From positions 1,488,001 to 1,552,000 of the forward strand of contig NC_049562.1 in NCBI RefSeq assembly GCF_013368755.1: DNA of 64,000 nucleotides, given 5' to 3'. Of the stretch, positions 32,045-42,668 are shown in pieces. The DNA comes from Talaromyces rugulosus. Its lineage: Eukaryota > Ascomycota > Eurotiomycetes > Eurotiales > Trichocomaceae. How positions within the stretch are numbered: position 1 is the first letter of the stretch; each line of letters opens with the position of its first letter. A model generated the notes under the pieces. It was given only the letters and a program-made list of their open reading frames with translations. It searched no databases and was not told the DNA's origin. Position numbers and translations under genes: made by a program.

Positions 32045-32838
32045 ATGTATGTCCAGAACTTGTTCACCCTGTCTGTAGCCGCTTTGGCCGGCTCAGCCAT
32101 CGCTGCAGAGTACAATGGCGGCGAGATTCCAGCGGCTTTGCGCCAAGGGCGCGGCAAGAACAGGGCGTCTTCTTCTGCTGCCATGTCGATGATGGCAACG
32201 CCATCGTCGTCGTCGGCCGCCATGTCTGCCCTGCCCTCTTCGGCTATGATGATGATGGTCACGGTGACGGTAACGCCCACTGTCACAGAGTCACCGTCTG
32301 CGTGGCCATCGCCCTCATCTGAATGGCCATCTACCTCCCCAACTGCGTGGCCATCGGCAGCCCCATCCCCATCGGCCTCGCCTTCCAGCAGCGTGGCCAT
32401 GCAAAGGTCCTTCACCCCCAAGGTCTCTCCCTCTTCATCCCACCTCCGTTCTAGCTCGGCGACACACGCCGCCATGGCGTCGTCAACTCCGCTGATAGGC
32501 AAAATCGGCGTCCCAGTCAACGACTTGGTCGACAACAAGGACGACAAGTCCAAGCAGCCATTCCAGAACAAGGCTGGAAAGGACAAGCCTGCCCCGGCAG
32601 CCCAGATTATTGGCACTGACGATATGCGTGTGAACACCAAGGACGACTGCTCCCTGCGCTGCCAGAGCCTCGCCGAACAGTGTGTTGAACTGTTGCCCAA
32701 GGACAACGACTTCTGGTAAGCAATCTGATGGAACAATTCGACAGAAGAGATAGCTAACAATGTGTGCTTGTCTGTAGTTGGACCCAGTATCCGGATTGCC
32801 AGAACCGCTGTGTCACACAACATGTGGGTACTGCGTGA
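32045..32838 (+). CDS. Secreted Ser/Pro-rich protein with a C-terminal cysteine module
   Basis: Two exons, 32045-32715 and 32778-32838, give 243 aa. A signal peptide (LFTLSVAALAGSAIAA) precedes a long low-complexity part rich in Ser, Pro, Met and Thr. This part includes three WPS units within about 25 residues and a VTVTVTPTVT stretch, probably heavily O-glycosylated. The last about 45 residues form a compact module, DDCSLRCQSLAEQC...CWTQYPDCQNRC, with six cysteines completed only after splicing (TG|T forms the fourth Cys). No GPI tail, so it is probably released or bound by the cysteine module. No family was recognised. The start is the ATG directly before the signal peptide. Confidence 0.75.
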
Positions 32839-33544
32839 GAGTCGGCTATAAGCACGTAAGTCCCCCGCTTTAGCTTCTACTAACTCGGCTTTGCTAATGA
32901 GTGGTACAAGACCGGTTCTCTAGTGCACATTTTATGTCTGAATCTCGATTGTGGTGCTGGGCGTTTGGGTGGTTTTCTCGTTGGGCGTGCCGCGGGCGGT
33001 TGTTGTTCGCAGTAGTGATAGTCAAAAATATACAATGTAGTTCTTTCCAAAGCACAAGAATTGTCCCTGTAGAGAAAGTAGAGAGAAGAACGATGTTGAC
33101 GGTGTTGTGTGTGTTTGCACGTGATACTGTCCAAATGAGGAAAGAGCGACTGCCCCACGGCCGTCGCCACGGAACGGCAGGCGCGCTAGGCCCCAAGCGG
33201 AAATCGGCTGTCGCGTGCCTGGCAGCCCGGTTTTTACAGGCCAGAGCCTCGCCCGCCGCCCGCCAATCAGCGGCGACCCTGCGAGCACAAGGCACGCGAC
33301 ACTTTTTATCGTCGCATGCGTGCTCTCGCTATAATACTTTCATTCTGTCAGACTGGCAGACGTCTATCTTCATCTTCATTTCCATCTCCAGCTGCCTGCC
33401 TGCCTGTCTGTTTATCTGTCTGCCAGCCTGCAAGCAACCGCTATCTACACTTTTGCTATATCTATGATCCCATTGGTGATCTACATCATCAGCCCTTATC
33501 AACAGACCAGTCTGTAGCACAGTTCAATCCCACGAAACAGGAAC
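32839..33544. other. Intergenic, promoter and leader of bHLH gene
   Basis: About 0.7 kb. The right half is pyrimidine-rich, with CTGCCTG-type tandem words at about 33392-33430, and probably contains the bHLH mRNA leader. No gene found. Confidence 0.6.
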
Positions 33545-34943
33545 ATGCCCCCTCGCCTGCCACCGACTCCTGCTGCCTCGGGCGAACTGCATATCAAAGA
33601 CCGTCCAATCGACAGCATGTCTGAGCACTCGTTTGCCCTGCCGCCCGCTGCTTTGAGTCCTGTTGTCACCGACGACAGCAACAGCAACAGCAACAGTCGC
33701 AAAACCTCTGTAGTCTTCCAGACCCCCGTCTCGCCAGCATCGCCTGATATCGGCGGTCGCCGAATGAGCACTACTTCGTCTCGTGGCGGCACGAAGAGAG
33801 CTGCTGCTACCCTGGACGAGTTCAACTTGCCGCCTCCACCGACGAGGACCAGGAAGATTATCCAGATGAAGCCCAAGACTTTGTCATCGTCATCTGCCGG
33901 TGCTGCCGGTAGTGCTTCCCAGTCAGCCCCAAAAAGCACCGGCAAATCAAACACCGCCAGCTCAAAGCCAACCGCCGCCGGGGCTGCCAATACATCTACT
34001 ACTACTACTGCTACTACATCGCAACAGCCCAATGCCAATGGCTCCAAGAAGAAGCAGCCCAGCGCGACGTCGGCTGCAGGACGCAAAATTGCACGCAAGA
34101 CGGCACACAGTCTGATTGAGCGTCGCCGACGGTCTAAGATGAACGAGGAGTTTTCGACCCTGAAAGATATGATTCCTGCATGCCGGGGACAGGAAATGCA
34201 CAAACTCGCTATTCTTCAGGTTAGTACTTTGCCTCTCTCTATCTTTCTTTACCTTTCAGTTCTAACAGATTTTCTAGGCAAGCATTGACTACATGAACTA
34301 CCTCGAAGAATGCATCACCGAACTCAAAAGCGCCTCGAGCGGCAAGCACAGTACCGCCAACACCCCAATCATGAGAGCACCCCCAGGCCCTCCATCGCCC
34401 ACATCGCCCGAACTGGTCATGACCGAGCGAGCAGACGAAGAATGCTTCTCGGCATCCTCGGCATCCTCGTCTGTGGCTGCCTCACCTGCCCTCTCACCGC
34501 ACACTGGCCCTACTACAACACACCAATTCCAATCCATTGACTCGTCGTCCTCATCATACTACCCGATCCTGCCATCCCCAGCTCTGGGACCAGTACAGTT
34601 CCAGCAGCAATATCAAAATAATAATAATAACAACAATAACAGCTGGCGAGCACCTTCACAACCACTCGCCTCTGCAACCCCTTCGCCCGCAATCCTGCCT
34701 CAACAGCACCACCGATACAGCGTCTCCTCCAGCTATGCCAGCAGCAGCACCAGTACCAGCGGCACCACCGCTCTGGAGAATGATAGCATGATCGACCACG
34801 AGGCCAGCGCCGCTCTGCTAATGCTAAATATGGACCGTCGCGGAGGTGTCGAGGAGAGCGCGCAACGGTCGTCTCTCGCCGCTGAAGCCACGGCACGCAA
34901 GCGCAAGATGGGCATGAGTGTGCGCGATTTACTTGCGCCGTAG
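33545..34943 (+). CDS. Basic helix-loop-helix transcription factor
   Basis: Two exons, 33545-34219 and 34278-34943, give 446 aa. The bHLH spans about residues 184-241 and is split by the intron after KLAILQ; exon 2 continues ASIDYMNYLEECI into helix 2. The basic region ARKTAHSLIERRRRSKMNEE carries His188, Glu192 and Arg196, the H-E-R triad of class B factors that recognise CACGTG-type E-boxes. Flanks are Ser/Thr/Pro/Gln-rich and disordered, with poly-Asn and poly-Ser runs, and the terminus is KRKMGMSVRDLLAP. It is nuclear. The domain resembles Aspergillus bHLH proteins of the GlcD-gamma type, but the ortholog assignment is uncertain. Confidence 0.9.
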
Positions 34944-35792
34944 TTTTAGGACTTTGTGGTTTATTTTCTGTCTGTTTCTTGTATGTAATTATTGAATTGC
35001 TTTAATTGGTTTATTGGGTTGATTGGTTGGGTATGGAAGGGATAGTATGTAAAAGGGGTGGATTTTTGCTTTTGTTTCGTTGTGTTTTTATACCACGATC
35101 GACGAGTTATGAAATTGATAAATATGTAGTAGCGAGTGCAAAAAAATGCTATTGATCTGTTAATCCAGTTTCCATCTACATTTAGTCTGCCTTATTTTGG
35201 CCATACACACAAAAGTAATCAAACTAGGGATCAACCAAACTCGATTTCTATCTATAGGCCAATCAGCCTTAGTTAGTGCGAATACAATGCAAAAACAAAA
35301 CAAAAAAATTAACACTTCAAAACAACTCGACCTTTTTCTATGTACATCGAGGATTAAAAAAAAAAGACTAGACAAAAGGCAAATAAAAAAAAAAGGGTTG
35401 CCTCCGATGACTGTGTTCAACAGCAACGAGCAGACCACGGAAAGAAAACTCCCAATGTAACGCCATTGCTGTAGGGTTGCTAAAGATATGTCACAAAATG
35501 ATGCAGATTTGAAGAGAAAAGGAAGAAAAAAAGGTAAAAAGGATAGACGAGTCGCAAAGGCGGGGGAAAGGTGGTACTTTTCACAAGTGATGATGATGAC
35601 GGTGAAAGGAATATGCAGTGAGTGTGGTAGTAGTACGTAGTAGTACTATGGTCAATGTGGTGTAATTTACATGCCCTAAAAGGGTTCGGATGTAAGGAGG
35701 GGTTTTGGTCAGGTGAGAGTATGTAGTTGGCGGGACAGCGGGTGCCAAGATAGGTTATGATAAACAGTATCATCGCCAGCGACGAACTGCTC
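34944..35792. other. Convergent 3' flanks
   Basis: AT-rich spacer between the bHLH gene and the convergent gene on the minus strand. Nothing recognisable. Confidence 0.6.
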
Positions 35793-37031
35793 CTATACAT
35801 CGAAGCTCCACCGCCATTTCAACGGTCTCATTTGCTCTCGCGACTTTGGCTCGTCCACTTCGACGCGGATGGCTTCAATGCCCTTGTCGTCAGGCCGTCC
35901 CATGGGGCTGGCGATATTGTCGTATGGCGAGCGGAAAGCTTTGCCGCTATCTTCTGTACGCTTCGACTCTGGTCGTGAATACGGTGTGTCGGGACAGTGG
36001 AAAGAATCCGATCCAAGACTCGATGGCGAATCAGAACGGGTTGACGATATCGGCAGATGCCACTCGTCATAGGCGTGACGGATGTGAGCCATCGACTCTG
36101 GTCGAGATGCAAGTGTTGCCGCCGGTGGATAACGAGGACTACAATCAGAGAGCGCCTCTGAGCTGATATAGTCTCTGTCAAAGTCTTTGATCACTGCGAC
36201 CGGGGGCGGCCGGCGCTTTTTGTCGGTCGCTTTGCGATTGTTGAGACTCGTGCCAGCGGCAAACCAACTCTTCCGGTCTGGCATCGGAATCGACTGTCCT
36301 TCTTGGAGATCATCATATTCCTCAGCAGTCTCTTCAATCTTTATGTCAAGTCTTGCTGCTGCCCTGCGTGTACTTGGCGCTTTGCTCTTACGGACGGAAT
36401 CGTGCCTAGCCTTTCCGGCCATGACTCTGGCGGTCGGCGGTGGTTGCATCATCCATCGTGTCTCGGCACGACTAGTCGGCCCACTGACAATTGGCGGGTG
36501 CAAGTCATTCACTGGCGGCGCGCGACCGACATAATATTTATTCGAGTGGCTTGTTCCTGCTCGAGCGCGGCCGGGAAACCTGGCCGACTGCTGCTGTTCC
36601 TCTTCCTCCCCTTCTTCCCCCCAGAGCACTTCATCTTCGCGCTGGTATCGAGTCCAGTGGAAGCGTTCTCCCAAAGACGCCTTTAGCGTCTTCTCCCTCT
36701 CGGATGGCGGTCCGTCTTCGATCGTCGTGCTCGAGGTGGCGGACAATCTCGGCGGCGCCATGCCATCACTCTGACAGTTCTTCGCACGATGGCGACGAGT
36801 CGGGGGCCCAGGGCCCAGGGTGATCTCTTCGGCCCATCCGGAATTGGTACTGAACGGAGTCGGTTGAGCAAACGGGCGCGGCTGATCGGTGACGATAACG
36901 GTCGACTTTGCCTGTTCCCTCTGGGCTCGTGCAGCGTCTCTCTTCCTCCGTCGCCGGTCTACCGCAGTGGCACACGGGGTGCATGTGGCATAGTAGAAGA
37001 CGGCGGACTGCACGCCCCGGGCTAACCACAT
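35793..37031 (-). CDS. Conserved-looking fungal hypothetical protein
   Basis: Single exon, 412 aa. The N-terminus MWLARGVQSAVFYYATCTPC has a hydrophobic start and a CTPC motif, followed at once by a basic stretch (DRRRRKRDAARAQREQAK). The middle is disordered with a WAEEITLGPGPP block, an acidic EEGEEEEQQQ run and Ser/Pro-rich parts. The end is charged (REQMRPLKWRWSFDV). The short N-terminal hydrophobic/cysteine segment plus basic cluster could place it at a membrane, but there is no full transmembrane helix. No known domain was recognised. Confidence 0.7.
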   Translation of the reverse strand: MWLARGVQSAVFYYATCTPCATAVDRRRRKRDAARAQREQAKSTVIVTDQPRPFAQPTPFSTNSGWAEEITLGPGPPTRRHRAKNCQSDGMAPPRLSATSSTTIEDGPPSEREKTLKASLGERFHWTRYQREDEVLWGEEGEEEEQQQSARFPGRARAGTSHSNKYYVGRAPPVNDLHPPIVSGPTSRAETRWMMQPPPTARVMAGKARHDSVRKSKAPSTRRAAARLDIKIEETAEEYDDLQEGQSIPMPDRKSWFAAGTSLNNRKATDKKRRPPPVAVIKDFDRDYISSEALSDCSPRYPPAATLASRPESMAHIRHAYDEWHLPISSTRSDSPSSLGSDSFHCPDTPYSRPESKRTEDSGKAFRSPYDNIASPMGRPDDKGIEAIRVEVDEPKSREQMRPLKWRWSFDV

Positions 37032-38337
37032 CGTGGTGCGGCTCTACTCCTGCTATTTAAGACAACCTGGGACGTTGCACGCAACGACTTCCTGGGCCTT
37101 TGGAAAGCATGGAGGGTACAATGAGGACAGTGGTGAACACACGAAGGCGGTCTGTAGTTTTGTGGGCGAATGATTCGAAGAAAACAGCTGCACGATTGAC
37201 CGACAGTTCCAAATAATGCAGGCGTGGTGGTGGGCGGATTGGGCCGGTCAGTAAACGGGCGTCAGCAGGGCGATTGGGGCGAATTGTCGGACAAATTGAA
37301 AAGAAACAACACAAAAAAGAAAACGAGGCGAGGAGAGAGAGGAGAGAGCAGAGAGGTAAAGAGAGAAAGAGAGACTGAGGGGCTGCTGTGATCCGAACGC
37401 AGACACGGTGACTACGAAGAAAGACAGAGGTTGACGCCTGACGCCGGCGACAAGGGGAAGGAAGGTTTCAGAGTAAACGCTGCAACAGGGCCGCCTGAGG
37501 GGGGCAGCCCCACAGAAAGGGGCCATCGCACAACGCTATTGGTGCACTGGCCCCAGCATGCCGCCGCTAGTGCTGCACCACCGGACCCGCGCTAGCCGCA
37601 TTCGGCCATTTTCAACTCGGACAGTCTCGACCATAACAGTATATCCATGAGGATTATTCGAATATTATTCTTATTTACATTACCAGCAGTGTGTACGGTA
37701 TGTGCTCCGGATTGGCTCGCAAAGTGACAGGCGCCAGTGGCGCTACTCGGCCACGTGTTGGCCGCTGGTCTGTTGTCGCTTGTCACTGGTGGGCTCAGGA
37801 ATGTTGGTGCTAGCAGCGACGTAATTTAAATCAATGGACATGGGCACCGCGGCTACAAACCATGCCCTATACTGATATTATTATGATTATCTGTAGCTAA
37901 CTGTATTGCCACTCAGTGCTCGATTCCTGATTGCATGCAAAGAAATCGACAAAACAAGTAATTTGCAATAATGATAAACATGTTCTGTAGTCTCGCAGGA
38001 AAGGCCCCCACATCATCGTGACATAATCCAATAAAGTGGGGCGGGTGGGGCTTCCGGAATAGGAAAGACGCAATGAATCGATATCAACAGCAGAACAAAC
38101 TCACCCTCCATTACTGCTATTCCGACTACACAACAAGTCACATTGGTGAAAATGGCATTCCCTGGATATCTTGAATATACTCGCTATATGAATATGCACT
38201 GCTCAATCGATACAACACACCTTGAACCAACATGACGTTTAGTCCAAAGAGACATCGCTAATATGTGATGATGAAGAAGAAGAAGAAGGAGAAGAAGAAG
38301 AAGACGAAGAAGAAGAAGAAGAAGAACTACAATTGCT
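37032..38337. other. Intergenic, promoter region and 3' flank
   Basis: About 1.3 kb without a gene. It ends in a GAA repeat that lies in the 3' untranslated region of the next minus-strand gene. Confidence 0.6.
38273..38326. repeat. (GAA)n microsatellite
   Basis: About 18 imperfect GAA triplets (one GGA and one GAC interruption) directly 3' of the minus-strand gene ending at 38338, so CTT-rich in its transcript. Confidence 0.85.
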
Positions 38338-39097
38338 TCACCTCCCTTGGATAATCCCCGTCGCCCGGGTCGTCGAAATGACCACACACGGCATATCACA
38401 CCACAAACACACGCTGCGCCGTTCCTTCTCAAGCCCGGCCAGCCTCGAGCACCCTTCGCCAAAACACCTCTCGCGCTGGGCAGCGACATCGGTGCACTGC
38501 TTCTTGCGGCAGCCAGCACAAAGCCAGCCATCGGTTGCCGTGCACCGACAAAAGTCTCCGTCTCCCGGGGCAAAGCTGTATTTGACTGTGGCCGAGGGCG
38601 GCTTGCTGAAATTACGGTTCTTGTGAGGCGTGCCACTTGCCCAGCAGTCGACGCAGAGATGCCGCGTTCTCGTGCGCCACGCGCTGGTCCCTTGGCCAAA
38701 TGACTCCTATGGGTTGCAGTTAGTTAGAGTCCCTAATATTGGGGTATTCCAGACTACCACGCACCCGTACGACGCATGCGTCACACACCGGAATCGAGCA
38801 GTACCGACACAGCTCCGCGCGATAACCCCGCCGATGATTTGCCTCGGCGCAGGACATTTGCGCTATTGATTTCAGATTCCGCCAGTACGAGCTCTGGTGC
38901 ATTCCAATAAAAATCTCCGCGCGGACCCGGATCCAGTCTCCAGCGCCGTCGTCGGGACGCGGCCGTGGGAAGCCATGCAGCGCAGCGCGGCAGCCCGTGC
39001 TGACTCGAGACAGCTGGATCAGGTCGCCAACTCCTAGGTACAGAGCGAGCGTGGAGACAACAGGCCAGGGGTAGATAATATCCAGCAATTCCGGCAT
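38338..39097 (-). CDS. F-box-like protein with cysteine-rich (putative zinc-binding) C-terminal part
   Basis: Two exons on the minus strand, 39097-38765 and 38706-38338, give 233 aa. The N-terminus (PELLDIIYPWPVVSTLALYL...LIQLSRVSTGCRAAL) resembles an F-box-like helical start. Cys pairs follow in ELCRYCSIPVCDACVV before the junction. After it come LCVDCW, FCRC, LCAGCRKKQC, CFGEGC and VCLWCDMPC, which together suggest several zinc sites. The intron (GTGCGT...CCATAG) keeps the frame and joins two halves with the same Cys spacing style. Proteins of this type are widespread in fungi and may be E3 adaptors, but no partner is known. A competing open frame on the same strand at 38184-38699 lacks the cysteine pattern. 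Confidence 0.75.
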
Positions 39098-39799
39098 AGA
39101 GCTCTGGTAGGTTTGACTTTATATATATATCCGAAGAAGGTTAAACGCATGGACCTGTCGTTTGAAACGTTCAATCTCCACAGCACAGAACGACACAGAT
39201 GAGGCTGAAAAACAAAATATATTGAATGAGGATGTCAACTTCTGAATACTCAAAAAGCGTAGATCTACATCCTCGAATCCGGTAGGAAATAAACAGACTG
39301 GTCGATGCGGCTGACCAAGTGAGATCGAAAGCCCGAAGATGTATTGTAGTCAACCAAGTCCACAAAAGTAACCACAGCAGAGAAAGAAAAACAAAAAGAA
39401 AACAGACAAGACGCACAAAGTTCCATCAGCCTCAAGGCTGATCGCTCACGAAAACACGCAGCGTGGGGAAACTTGGGAAAGTCAGCAGCGCCGGCCGGCC
39501 CAATCACGGGGCCGGGCTGGCCGGGGTAAGGAAAGCTCCATAATTTATATCCTTTTTGTTTCCCTCTCTCTCTTCAACTTCAAATGTTGTATTTTCATCG
39601 CCGTCGAATTCCTGTTTTCTTCTTTTCTGCTTCGCGTCTCGACCAATTACCTTGAGTTTAGACCTGTTCTTTTTTTTTTTCCTTTCTTATTATACCTTTC
39701 TCGCTGCGGGGTAGCACCGAAAGGAAGAATTCTTCCCCCCTCCAGCACCAGCTTCGGGCGGCAGAAGCTCGTCCGTTGTTTGCTCCAACCTAGCTCACC
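39098..39799. other. Divergent promoter between F-box-like gene and LSM8
   Basis: About 0.7 kb. The LSM8 side is pyrimidine-rich with T-runs (about 39540-39690), as expected of a fungal core promoter. No gene. Confidence 0.65.
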
Positions 39800-40155
39800 A
39801 TGTCCCTGACCTCGTACATCAACAGTGCGTCCTCTTTTTTTTTTTCTCCTGGTTTTTTAGTCATAGCTAATGCAAGCAATTAGAAAAAGTCCTGGTCATC
39901 ACCGTGGACGGCCGCACCCTCCTCGGCACCCTGCTCTCGACAGACCAGCTCACAAACCTCGTCCTCACGCAGACCGTTGAACGCATCATTCGCACCGCAG
40001 ATGACCCGGAACCCAGCTCGGAGATTGAACATGGCTTGTACCTGATTCGCGGCGATAATGTGGTGGTTTGCGGCGAGATCGACGAGGCGATTGACGCCGA
40101 TGTAGACTGGAGTAAGGTCAAAGGGGAGGTTATACGCGGGACGAAAAATCTTTGA
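39800..40155 (+). CDS. LSM8: U6 snRNA-associated Sm-like protein LSm8
   Basis: Two exons, 39800-39824 and 39884-40155 (intron GTGCGT...AATTAG), give 98 aa. The spliced N-terminus MSLTSYINKKVLVITVDGRT leads into the Sm1 motif with the LLGTLLSTDQLTNLVL strand-turn. The Sm2 motif is EHGLYLIRGDNVVVCGEID. The length and the acidic C-terminal helix (DEAIDADVDWSKVKGE) are those of LSm8. In the nucleus LSm8 replaces LSm1 and forms the LSm2-8 ring on the 3' end of U6 snRNA for splicing. Confidence 0.95.
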
Positions 40156-40847
40156 TCTGAGGAAGGCTTTTTGCCCCATTATACAAGGGAATATTTTTTC
40201 TTCTTTTTTTCATTGAAAAACAAGAGAAACAAACACTGGATCAAGAGGGATGGTCCATCTTCGCGGTGTTGAAAAAACACACGACCGCGCGACCATTGTC
40301 ATCATCCATTCCACCGGCTCGAAACCTGCAGGCGACCAACATCGCAGCACGTCCGATCAACAATTAACGAGAAAAGATTCATTAGGAGTTACGGGGTTTT
40401 TTCTTCTTCTTTCTACTTTAAAAGAGAAATTTTGAGGTTCTTTTTGTACGTCATTTTATAACATGATATCCCAGAGGTAATCAATCCTCTTTTTCAATAA
40501 GATACAAATTACAACAATTTTAAAAATGATGTTAGCTGCACCTTATACTATTTTCTATTCGTAATAAATGTAGATAAATCATAATTTGATGCTAAGGTAT
40601 CGGATACTTTTTGCGTTTTGTGACAATATACAACCAAGTCAGCAACAGCACTTATTGATATGAAGACTATATAGAAATGCCACGACCAGGTATCACCGGG
40701 TATCCCACATGCCAACTGAAAAAAAAAAAAGACACACTCTCTCGACATGCTATACAAACATCCTAGCCAATGCTTCACAATTGAAATGAACAACAGGTCT
40801 GGCGGGTAAAAAGCAACAGAGAAACAAACTTATAACACAAGGTTTAT
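40156..40847. other. Convergent 3' flanks
   Basis: AT-rich spacer between LSM8 and verprolin 3' ends. Nothing recognisable. Confidence 0.6.
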
Positions 40848-42294
40848 TTAACCTATCGAACTAAGATCGAGCGGAACACTGCTGCCTCGCCCAGCACGGT
40901 ATCTTCGAACTCCGCCGGCAAACGGTCGAGGCTTTGGGAACAGGCTTTCGTCTTGAAATCGGAAACGATTGTCCTGGACAGATCGGGTAGGTCCTGGAGA
41001 CGGCGAGTGAGACAGCGTGTGAGATGCCGGACTAGAGCTTCCATTTGTAAGCGTATACGCGCTTGGGTCCAACGTCGACCTTGTTGGCGGCGCTGAAACA
41101 GGTGGTGGTGGAGGAGCAAGAGGAGCAGCTGGAGGTGATGCAGGTGGAGGTGGAGGGGGAGGAGCTGCAGGTAACGAGGGCGCTGATACAGCAGGGGGTG
41201 GCGGGGGAGGTGCAGGGGGAGCTGATGGCGCGTGTGAATTGCCAAAGGCATTTCTAGCAGCTTGCACAGCAATGGACGCTGCTGGTGAAGCACCGTTGGG
41301 TATAGACGGTGCCGAAGACGGGGGTGGCGGAGGCGCAGATGGGGGAAGTCTGGGCGCCGCATTCGATGGAGGTTGTGGAGGAGCACTGGGAGGCGTAGAA
41401 GTGACAGGCGGCGGCGGAGGGGGAGGAGGAGCTGCTGGAGCCGTTCCTGACGGCTTCCTTGACGAGACTGTGGGAGGAGGTGGCGGGGGCCTTGAAGAGC
41501 CTGGGACAGGAGGAGGAGCTCGAGGTGGGGGAACTTCTGGAGCAGATTTGAAAGAGATTGCTGAAATTGCAGACGATGGCCGTGATGCAGGTCGCGGAGG
41601 CGGTTTTCGTAGATTCGCAACCAATGGGTTCACGGCCGGCCCATCCCCTCCACTAGGGGGCACAGGAGGCGGGCGTGACCCCGGAAGTTTGGGGGCTCCT
41701 ATCGTTGGTCTCGGTGCTGATCCAGTTGGTGGTTTTGGCCGCGAAGCCTCAGAATCTGAAAGATATGATGATGATTCTCGGTTGGCACCGGTATCCACAC
41801 CACCACCACGACTTCGTAATTTCGGCATTCCTCCAGCGAAAAGACCGCCCAGTTGCGGGGCAGCTGCTACCCCAGAATCCCCTCCATCACTCGCACCAGG
41901 TCTTCCTTCGCTATTGCTCCTTAATCGGTTTGCTGATGGGACTGGAGGTGCTAAACCGCCCGGCGGCTTGGGCATGCCAGGAATTGCGGGCGCCCCCCCA
42001 ATTGCAGGTGCACTGGGTTTATTGTCGCTGGCCACCAACGGAGCAGATCGATCGTTTGTGACGGCTTTCTTTAGCCGCGGGGCTCCTTTGGTGATATCTG
42101 CAAACAGGGCGCTCTGTCTAGTGTCAGTACCCCGAAAACGCACAGGGTCAGCGGTGGAGAGAACATACTCGGTCCTGGGTAGCGCCCTTTGCTGGCTTAG
42201 CAGACTTACTACCTCCAGGCGGTGGTGGCGGCGGAGGAGGAGGCCCTCCCATGCCTGGAGGAGGGGGAGGTGGCGGAGGAGGCGGAGGAGGCAT
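40848..42294 (-). CDS. VRP1: Verprolin (WIP-family actin regulator)
   Basis: Two exons on the minus strand, 42294-42169 and 42113-40848, give 463 aa. It opens with poly-proline blocks (MPPPPPP... and GMGGPPPPPPPPP). The WH2 actin-binding motif RSALFADITKGAPRLKKAV follows, built across the intron (GTATGT...AGACAG) at residues 42-60. The rest is Pro-rich with many SH3/profilin-type PPPP blocks. The C-terminus FRFQDESLFPKPRPFAGGVRRY is the conserved WASP-binding segment. Verprolin binds G-actin and the WASP homolog Las17, and promotes Arp2/3-driven actin patches in endocytosis and hyphal polarity. The 374-bp spacer upstream is shared with the divergent mitochondrial gene. Confidence 0.93.
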
Positions 42295-42668
42295 CTCGTG
42301 AGTCGTGAGCGCCGAATGGGCGACGTATGGATATAGAGGAGAGATAGCAAGACGACGACAAAACCACAGATGCCTGCTCGGCAGGTGGACAGCCTGGGTA
42401 GAGAAAGGTCGGGGTGGCGAGGCCGATTATCGATGGGGAGAGAGATTGGAGGAGATGATGATGCTGCAGAGTTGACAGGCGTCAACGAATGTAGTTACGA
42501 GCCAGTGACTTGTTATCGCGGAGCAGCCCTGTGGCGGTGCTTGACGTCGGGCTGTTAGGCGGTAGCGTTTTGCCCGCCGCGCCGAGAGAGTGGCTGCCGG
42601 CGGCCGCTCTTACTGTGGACATCATCAATAATGCTCCAGCGCAACAGTGAATCCACATACCCAACACA
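42295..42668. other. Divergent promoter, verprolin / mitochondrial protein
   Basis: A 374-bp spacer serving two divergent start codons. No separate gene. Confidence 0.65.

Noticed and set aside
38184..38703. Overlapping long open frames on both strands (171 and 118 codons)
   Set aside because: They are shadows of exon 2 of the Cys-rich gene, whose frame has the ordered Cys pairs and fits a proper intron.
41239..42336. 365-codon Gly-rich open frame on the plus strand
   Set aside because: It is the antisense shadow of the verprolin poly-proline coding region (CCN codons read as GGN).
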